From NCBI GenBank assembly GCA_024364735.1, contig JAGFNQ010000946.1, positions 298,294-362,293 of the forward strand: a stretch of DNA of 64,000 nucleotides, given 5' to 3'. The position numbers and the translations under genes are program-made. Positions 57,436-64,000 of this stretch are shown here, one piece after another. This stretch comes from Boesenbergia rotunda. Its lineage: Eukaryota > Streptophyta > Magnoliopsida > Zingiberales > Zingiberaceae. Within the stretch, counting starts at the first letter, position 1, and the number at the start of each line of letters is the position of its first letter. The notes beneath the pieces are model-generated. The model ran no database searches and had not been told where the DNA came from. It saw only the letters and a list, made by a program, of their open reading frames with translations.

Positions 57436-57555
57436 AGTCAAACCATGGTCAAAGTAGTCAAACCATGGTCAAAGTAGTCAAACCATGGTCAAAATAGTCA
57501 AACCATGGTCAAATTAGTCAAACCATAGTCAAACCAATTAAACCATGGTCAAATG
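57436..57555 (-). repeat. W-box-like 20-bp tandem repeat
   Basis: About five to six units of TAGTCAAACCATGGTCAAAG-like sequence. Each carries GTCAA twice, that is TTGAC(T/C) on the minus strand, the core of the W-box bound by WRKY transcription factors. I count 11 GTCAA cores in about 115 bp, plus a TTGACC at 57424. Function is inference. Confidence 0.85.
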
Positions 57556-57594
57556 ATGACAAGACAACAAAAAAAGCCAATCAATACTCAATCC

Positions 57595-57845
57595 GGGCGC
57601 CCGTGACTCCTCGGGCGCCCCCCCATTACTTTCACTCCTCTCAAAGCAAAAAGCTATCCTTGTCCCTTGACCTGGGCGCCCCGAACCTCGCGGGCGCCCC
57701 CAGTATCAGACAAAGCAGCAAAAGTTGCAAAGACCAGGCTGACCGGGGCGCCCGGGCCATTGCGGGCACCCCCAACCAGCCCTAGTCACTGCCAAAGGCA
57801 GTAGGCTGCTGTCTCGGGCGCCCGGGAGCTCCCGGGCGCCCTCAA
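57595..57845 (+). repeat. GGGCGCC array in segment F
   Basis: GGGCGCC motifs, often paired as CGGGCGCCCG, occur eight or more times just upstream of a TATA box, as in LTR-B4, but in otherwise different sequence. Confidence 0.8.
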
Positions 57846-57854
57846 TAAACTGCC

Positions 57855-57861
57855 TATAAAA
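57855..57861 (+). promoter_or_regulatory. TATA box of segment F
   Basis: TATAAAA in CTGCCTATAAAAGGC, about 105 bp upstream of the ATG at 57966, with a CT-rich leader between. Confidence 0.6.
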
Positions 57862-57965
57862 GGCACCCGAACTCCCTCTTCTTCCCACACCAAAAACCAT
57901 CCTCCTCCCTCACTTCCTTCCCTCCAAGGAGATCAAGTGACACTTGTGCTTCCTTAATCTCGACC

Positions 57966-58283
57966 ATGCCTCCCCGGTATGATTTCTTTTATGCATTTAG
58001 AATTATTTTCTTAATTCCTTTCTTATAAATGCATGTTTCTTAAATTAGAAAACGCCGAGCGAACAAGTGAACCCCGGTACCGAACCGAGTCCCAACCCTA
58101 GGTTTCCAACTCTAGAACTGTGTAATAAGTTTGCTCGAACAACCTATAAATCTATCAAAACTAGCTATCTAAATAGACATTTCTTCACCCAATCTTGTCC
58201 TTTAGCCATGAATGTTATAAATTTCTATCAACTAGACAATCTAGTGTTCTGCACTCATTCAATTAACACATCTTTATGTGTTT
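57966..58283 (+). pseudogene. Unrecognised ORF start in segment F
   Basis: ATG at 57966 encodes MPPR and then meets GTATGA. A possible intron (57977-58048, ending AATTAG) leads to an open stretch containing VNPGTEPSPNPRFPTLELCN, YLNRHFFTQ and FYQLDNLVF. As drawn, the splice does not keep the frame, so one side carries a shift or the model is wrong. The pattern is reminiscent of the N-terminal ORF of plant gypsy-like elements (putative plant transposon protein), but I cannot confirm this. It ends where Copia-B5 RNase H begins on the other strand. Confidence 0.4.
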
Positions 58284-59842
58284 TTTGCTAATGCCACATA
58301 CTCAGCTTCAGTTGTGGATAGAGCTACACAGTGTTATTTTCTGCTGCACCAACTAACTAGACTCTGACCTAACAGTTGGCAGCTTCCACTTGTACTCTTT
58401 CTATCTAACTTACAGCCTACATAGTCAGAATCTGTATATCCTGTTAAATCAAAAGTTGAAGTTCTAGGATACCAAATCCCTACATTTAGGGTGCCCTTTA
58501 CATATCTTAAAATTCTTTTTAGGGCTGCTAAGTGCGTTTCCTTAGCACAAGTTTGGTATCTAGCACACATCCCTACAGCAAAAAGAATATCAGGTCTGCT
58601 GGCTGTAAGGTACAGTAGGCTACCTATCATACTCCTATAGAGTTTAGGATCCACTGGTTTACCATCAGGGTCACTATCTATTTTTACATTAGTGGCCATG
58701 GGGGTACTTATGCTTTTAGAGTTATCCATTTTAAATTTCTTTATTAATTCTTTAGCATATTTGAATTGATGAACATAGTTACCATCCCTAGTTTGTTTGA
58801 TTTGTAGTCCTAGGAAAAATGTAAGCTCACCAACTAAGCTCATTTCAAATTCATCTTCCATTATCTTGACAAATTCTTTTAGAAAGTTGGTGTTGGTGGA
58901 TCCAAAGATTATGTCATCTACGTAAATTTGGGCAATAAATATATCTTTTCCTAGGGTTTTAATGAATAGGGTTGAGTCAATTTGGCCTTGTTTAAATTCT
59001 TTAGTCGTTAAGTAAGTTGATAGTCTTTCATACCAAGCCCTAGGTGCTTGTTTTAATCCATATAGGGCTTTAGTTAGTTTGTAGACGTGGTTAGGTTTGT
59101 CTAAGTCCTCAAACCCGGGGGGTTGCCCTACATAAACTTCTTCTTTAATAAATCCATTTAAAAAGGCTGACTTTACATCCATTTGATATAACTTGAATCC
59201 TTTATGGGATGCAAAGGCCAATAACATTCTAATGGACTCAAGTCTAGCTACTGGGGCATATGTTTCATCATAGTCTAGTCCCTCTACTTGGCTGAATCCC
59301 TTAGCTACTAAGCGGGCTTTATTTCTGACTATTTCTCCTTGATCATTTAGCTTGTTCCTAAAGACCCACTTAGTATCTATGATGGATTTATCTTCAGGTT
59401 TAGGTACTAATTCCCAGACTTGGTTTCTCTCGAATTGAGCTAGTTCTTCTTGCATCGCTATGATCCAATCAGGATCAGGTAGGGCTTCTTCTATAGTTTT
59501 GGGCTCAATTTTTGATATCATAGCTAATTGACTAAGGTTCCTATAGGAAGACCTAGTCCTGACTCCTAGAGTTGGATCACCCACAATTTGATCGGTTGGG
59601 TGACTAAGTCTGGGTTTCTTGGTTCTCCTAGAGCTTGGTTCAACCTCAGGTCCGGCTGGATGGTTTGTTTCGATTCTTTGGGCTGGTTGATTTGTTGGTT
59701 CAATATTTGTTTCAGTTGACTCATTAATTGGTTCAATGGTTAACTCGTTTAAGGGTTCAATTAAGGGTTCAATTAAGGGTTCATTATTTTCTTGGTCAGA
59801 GTGTGATGAAGTTAAATCTGTATTATTAGATGTTGAATTGAT
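58284..59842 (-). pseudogene. Copia-B5 RT and truncated RNase H
   Basis: Minus-strand frame continuous with integrase except for a TAA at 59843-59845, and a second stop at 58334-58336 (after SWCSRK). RT motifs are all present: WIIAMQEELAQFERNQVWE, TKWVFRNK, RLVAKGFSQVEGLDYDETYAPV, FLNGFIKEEVY, ALYGLKQAPRAWYE, the catalytic YVDD (AQIYVDDIIFGS), FFLGLQIKQ, SMIGSLLYLTASRPDI and GYTDSDYVGCKLDRKSTSG. RNase H starts (HCVALSTTEAEYVALAK) but is cut at about 58284 by segment F. This is the best preserved RT in the window. Only one stop lies between integrase and RT. Confidence 0.93.
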
Positions 59843-61093
59843 TTATTCATCAAAAATTAAGTTTATAGTTTCTTCAATTCTCTTAGTTTGTTTGTTATAA
59901 ACTCTATAGACTCTACTTGTGGTTGAGTATCCTAGGAAGATACCAGGGTTTGACTTGGATTGAAATTTTCCTAAATAGTCTTTGGTGTTTAGGATATGGA
60001 CTTTACATCCAAAGACCCTTAGGTAATGTAAATTTGGTAGTCTATGGTAGTACAATTCATAGGGGGTTTTGTTGTGTCGCTTGTTAATTAAAACCCTATT
60101 TTGGATATAACAGGCTGTACTAATTGCTTCTGCCCAAAATTGGTTTTCTAGATTAAATTCGTTGAGCATAGCCCTAGCGGCTTCTTGTAAGGTTCTATTC
60201 TTTCGCTCAACTATCCCATTTTGTTGGGGGGTTCTAGGACATGAAAATTCATGTAAATACCCATTTATTTTACAGAATTCTTCGAATCGTTGATTCTCAA
60301 ATTCTCCCCCGTGATCACTCCTAAGTCTTTTTATTTTAGTGTCGTTTTGATTTTCAATTAGTTTACAGAATTCATTGAATAGGTTTAGGGTTATATCTTT
60401 GGTTTTTAGGAACCTAACCCAGGTAAACCTAGAGTAATCATCAACTATTACTAAGCAGTATCGGTTCCCGCTTAGTGACTTGGCTCCATGTGAATCAAAT
60501 AGATCAAGGTGCAGGAGCTCAAGTGTGGTTTGAGTTAAATCAGACTGAATTAGTTTGTGATTGGATTTGGTTTGCTTACCTTGATTGCATGATTCACATA
60601 TTAGGTTTTTATTATTTTTGATGTTGGGGATACCTTTGATTAAGCCAAGTTGGGTAATTTTTGAGATAGTTCTCAAATTGGTATGTCCTAATCTCCTATG
60701 CCAGAGGTTTGATTGTTCTAATTGTGTTAACATACATTTGGGTATAATAGGAAGATTTATAGTGTATACATTGTTTTTCCTAGTGCCCTTAAGTATGATT
60801 TCTGAGTCTTGTTCATTTTTAATTAGGCAGTTGGAACTGTTGAAAGTAACTCTATAACCAGTATCACATAACTGACTTATGCTAAGCAAGTTAAAATTAA
60901 AGTTTTCAACCAATAGAACTTTCTTAATAATGAAATCAGATTTAAGCTCAATGTTACTTGACCCAATTACCTTGAGTGTGGCATTATTGCCAAATGCCAC
61001 TGAGCCTAGGTTTTTGAGTTTGAGCTTGGTGAACTTCAATTTGTCTCCAGTCATGTGTCTGGAGCAACTGCTATCCAACATCCATTGGTCCAA
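59843..61093 (-). pseudogene. Copia-B5 protease and integrase
   Basis: 416 open codons ending at TAA 59843-59845. Protease reads WMLDSSCSRHMTGD, where the lineage has DSG, so the active-site glycine is lost. Integrase has the zinc domain (LWHRRLGHTNLRTI ... CESCNQGK) and the core with all catalytic residues (HLDLFDSHG, RSDHGGEFENQ, QNGIVERKNRTLQE). The C-terminal FWAEAISTACYIQNR and RVFGCKVHILN blocks follow. Integrase looks intact by motif, while the protease change alone would prevent processing. Confidence 0.93.
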
Positions 61094-61815
61094 ATCTTTA
61101 TGTTCCTACACATAAAGAATTTTCTTGATTTGGATCCAATTAGAATCAGGAATAGCTTAAATTGAGTTTCACTGCCTAGTCTGTCTCACCCAAATTTAGG
61201 GTTTTCAATCACGTTAACCTTATAGGTTTTGTGAGACAGGTTTTGATAGTTTTGAAAATTTTGAAGATTTTGATTAATTTTGAAGGATAATTAAATTTTG
61301 AAAACTTAATTAATTAATTTTGAAATTTTTGAAAAGATGTTTAAGTCTATACTTAGCTGAAATTTTGTGTTAGATTCGAATTTGACAAAAATTAATTTGA
61401 ATTTGAAATTCAAAAATTGGCTTCCAGGTCTTGGCGAGGCACTAGGTCTTCTTTGGCCGTAGCCTTATGGGATCATCCACCCTTTCCTTGACAAAGCCTT
61501 TTAATGAAGTTTCATTTTCAAAATTATTCTTTTAAAAAATTTCTGGTCTAACTAGTTTGAGTTTTGGATCGGTAGCTTCAGCTGGTTTCACCAGTCTAAA
61601 GAGACCAAGTAAACTTGATCTTATTAGAATTGGTTTCCCCAACGTACTATATCTCACCTCCACCCAATACTATGTTGTCAAATTTCAGCTAAGTTTGTTT
61701 AGTCCTTAAGCTAGCCTAAGTCTAAGCATGGTAAATTGTAGAAATTAAATAGACAATCAAACAAGCAATTTCAATCAAGAACTACAAATTTATCTAATAA
61801 TGAAAATAGTTTTCA
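61094..61815 (-). other. Copia-B5 gag-pol spacer
   Basis: About 700 bp of AT-rich sequence with no ORF between the end of gag and the protease, homologous to 56834-57395. Shared blocks are spread along the whole length. Confidence 0.8.
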
Positions 61816-63418
61816 GTTTGGGTCCCCTGGACTAAAGCCACGGTGATGGTTAGGCAAGATGTGAATCTTGTCCTTGGGGATCCAATACTGATTTGATCCA
61901 GTTGGTTTGTTCAGGCATAGTTTAGGTACCCATGCCTGAATTTTGCCTCTGGACTGATTCAGTACAGCCAAATACGATCTTTGTCAGGATTTGGTTCGGT
62001 AGCCAAGTCCAGATCGATTTAGAACGGACTTCTGTTTCCAAGAATCATGTCAAGATTTTTGGAACCAGAAGTGAATCGTTCTAGGGCTGATCTAAGATCC
62101 TTAACCTGAGTTTTCAGGGAGGAGTTTTCCTTTTCAAGTTTTTCAACTTGAGTGGGAGTTCCTTCCTGAACCTTCTCGGTTGAGGGTTTAGAGTCAGCTC
62201 CCTCTTTCAGGAGTTTTACTTCCTGTCGTAGGGATTCGACCCGGAGTTTGGCTTTTGCCAAATCACGAGAAAGAAAAGAAATCAATTCAAGTTAACTGTA
62301 ATCTGTTAAAACCAGTTACCTTTATTTCTCCGTCTTCTGTGAATGTCAGCTCGCCGTCCTCTTGTTCTGATTCTGACTCGGTCTCGACTGAGGCGGTCAG
62401 TGCTAGGAGATTGGACTGGGGAGCCTCTGTCTCTTCTTCTGAGGAAGACTCGTCCCAGGTTGCTTGGAGCGCCTTCTTTCTTTTCGTCTTCTTGGACTCT
62501 TTCAGATTTGGACACTCTGTCTTGTAGTGGCCCTTCTTCTTGCACTCGTAGCAGGTTACATTCGGCTTGTTCGTGGGTTCGGCTGGTTCGTCTTTTCTTC
62601 GGCCGGTTTTTTCGTTTGTTGGTTCGGTTCTTCAGCTCCTTGTAGTAGCTTCGAGCGAGCCGGACCAGTTTAGTTTGATCTCCTTCTTCATCTTCTGAGT
62701 CTGTGTCAGACTCGGGGTCAGGTTCAGTTTTCTTCTTCGTTGTCTTTAGATTTTTACCTGCAATGAAAGCGATACCTTTTTCGACCGAATTGGTGCTAGT
62801 CTGTTCGTGCAGTTCTAGTTCAGAAAATAATTCATCTAGTTTTATTTTAGAAAGATCTCTAGAGACCTTGTATGCATCTACCATAGATGCCCACAAGGTG
62901 TTTCTAGGAAAGGCGTTTAGAGTATACCTTATTAGGTCACGGTTTTCAACCTTGTGACTATTGAGTGAAGACCGTTCATTACCTCCTGGATTCGTGCGTG
63001 GAGCTGGGCTGCTGTTTTGTGTCGGCCATCTTGATAGTGTAGAGTTTATTCAGTAGCAGATCCCTTTTGCTGATCCTGGTGTCCGAAGTCCCTTCGTGCA
63101 GCTCGATCAGTTTTGTCCATAGCTCTTTTGCACTGTTGAAGGGGCCCACTCGGTTCAGCTCTTCCTTTATCAGCCCGCATTGTAGGGTTTGTGTTGCTTT
63201 TGCGTCGGCTTCTATCTTGCGCTTTAGAGTGTTGTCCCACTTCGAGTAGCTTTGCGGAAGTCCTTCTGCATTTCGGGGATCTCCAGACCGGACTGGATAA
63301 TCATCCACATGTCCACCTGAGTTTTCAGGTGGACCTCCATGCGACTTTTCCAGGTAGGAAAGTCTTCTCCACTGAAGAGTGGAGCTCTAGCGGTGCTGAA
63401 TCCCTCTTGCATAGACAT
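61816..63418 (-). pseudogene. Copia-B5 gag, several frameshifts
   Basis: ATG at 63418 (MSMQEGFSTARAPLFSGEDF). The frame changes near 63230, 62960, 62540 and 62290. Readable parts are KELWTKLIELHEGTSDTRIS, LWASMVDAYKVSRDLSKIKLD and LSRDLAKAKLRVESLRQEVK. The zinc knuckle region near 62540 falls at a frame change. It is clearly the same gag as the intact one at 55148-56833, with clear but moderate divergence. Confidence 0.92.
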
Positions 63419-63582
63419 TTGTTCTGTAAAAGGAAATTTTACAAAAAAAAGGTGTCCCAAGACTTGGTCTTGGATTAGCAGTGCGGGATAAAGATAATTA
63501 AGAAAAAAAATTAATTAAATTCGAGAAAAAAAATCCAAAAAAAATATTTCAAACTGGTGGTTGCACCAAGTTTGAAAACCCC

Positions 63583-63594
63583 GCTCTGATACCA
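63583..63594 (-). other. Primer binding site of Copia-B5
   Basis: TGGTATCAGAGC on the minus strand, two bases from the LTR start. Confidence 0.92.
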
Positions 63595-63596
63595 CT

Positions 63597-64000
63597 TGTT
63601 GGATCGAGAAGCCGATAGAGGGGGGGGTGAATATCGGAAAACTTTCGGATTTGAGTAAGAGTAGGTACGCAGCGGAAATTAAATAAAAGACACAGAGACG
63701 CAATCGATTTACTTGGTTCGGAGCCTGTGTCGACTCCTACTCCAAGGCCCACGTCATTGACCGTTTACTTTGGGCAATTCTATATTTGGCGCAAATAAGT
63801 TACACCAAATATGATTTAAAATTAAGTGCAATAAAATATTAATTAAAGAAATACGCTCTTCTTTTTACCGACGTCCGGAGTAGGTCGACTCTTTCGGGGC
63901 AGCAGGACGTCGTCAGCTCGAGGTGAAGCGTTTCCGGAGCAAGGCGCGAGCGTAGAAGAACTTTGAGACGTTGGAAGAAGTGATTTTGAAGCCTTGGTCG
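63597..64000 (-). mobile_element. 5' LTR of Copia-B5, runs off the window
   Basis: Begins TGTTGGATCGAGAAGCC on the plus strand, matching the LTR-B end (also LTR-B2 at 8443), and continues past the window edge. Confidence 0.93.

Larger units (their letters stand above)
57396..58283 (+). other. Segment F: chimeric piece between the two Copia-B copies
   Basis: About 890 bp unrelated to Copia-B coding sequence. In order it holds a 20-bp tandem repeat (57436-57555), a GGGCGCC array (57595-57845), a TATA box (57855-57861), a C-rich leader, an ATG at 57966, an intron-like segment and an 80-codon open stretch. The layout resembles an LTR or promoter followed by the start of an ORF from another element. 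I found no TG/CA ends or target duplication. Confidence 0.55.

Noticed and set aside
57420..57560. Possible CRISPR array or centromeric satellite at the 20-bp repeat
   Set aside because: Units are contiguous with no spacers, too short and too few for a satellite array, and the DNA is eukaryotic.
53561..64000. One single inverted Copia-B element with two LTRs
   Set aside because: B4 and B5 are on opposite strands, each has its own 5' LTR, primer binding site and gag, and their sequences differ; they are two insertions.
1..64000. Host protein-coding gene, tRNA or rRNA
   Set aside because: I found none: every convincing coding stretch has retrotransposon or transposon domains. A computational tRNA and gene search could overturn this.

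Overview
This 64 kb window is nuclear DNA of a flowering plant. It consists almost entirely of nested, mostly decayed LTR retrotransposons. The dominant class is Ty1/copia, recognised by the gene order gag, protease (PR), integrase (IN), reverse transcriptase (RT), RNase H. I found no host gene, tRNA, rRNA or CRISPR array. Long LTRs, initiator-Met-tRNA primer binding sites (TGGTATCAGAGC) and nested insertions with 5-bp target duplications fit pericentromeric or intergenic plant chromatin. The style of the repeats suggests a monocot, but I cannot name the species from sequence alone. Family names A to E, G and F below are local labels, not database names.

Layout, left to right. 1-1961: truncated LTR-C. 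1962-3947: the 3' end and 3' LTR of Copia-D. 3948-4839: truncated LTR-B. 4840-5850: Copia-A pol remnant, minus strand. 5851-8385: a second A copy (3' LTR plus the end of its pol). 8386-16458: a third A copy on the minus strand, whose LTR carries a solo LTR-B (8443-9737) flanked by AACCT. 16459-16609: an assembly gap of 151 N. 16610-22334: a plus-strand Copia-C with gag-pol and 3' LTR. 22335-23246: truncated LTR-B. 23247-24895: a broken gypsy-type transposon ORF with an intron.

24896-47195 is a fourth A copy (minus) split by Copia-E (28063-46193, target duplication CATAT). Copia-E itself holds a non-coding TG...CA element G (28836-31747, duplication CTCTC) in its 3' LTR and a minus-strand Copia-C (33272-41884) in its pol. 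47196-53560 is a fifth A copy on the plus strand, whose 5' LTR holds a second element G (48641-50361, duplication GGCAA). 53561-57395 is a plus-strand Copia-B with LTR, primer binding site and an uninterrupted gag. 57396-58283 (segment F) is a chimeric piece with a W-box-like repeat array, a GC-rich array, a TATA box and a short ORF. 58284-64000 is a minus-strand Copia-B with a nearly open pol that runs off the window.

None of the elements is complete and intact. Many stop codons are transitions (TGG to TAG, CAG to TAG), mostly in CHG context, as expected for decay of methylated plant transposons. The only long uninterrupted retroelement gene is the Copia-B gag at 55148-56833. The points I find most worth a second look are the two element G copies with target duplications, segment F with its regulatory-looking arrays, the palindrome-rich LTR and leader segments, and the gag-pol spacer shared by both Copia-B copies.
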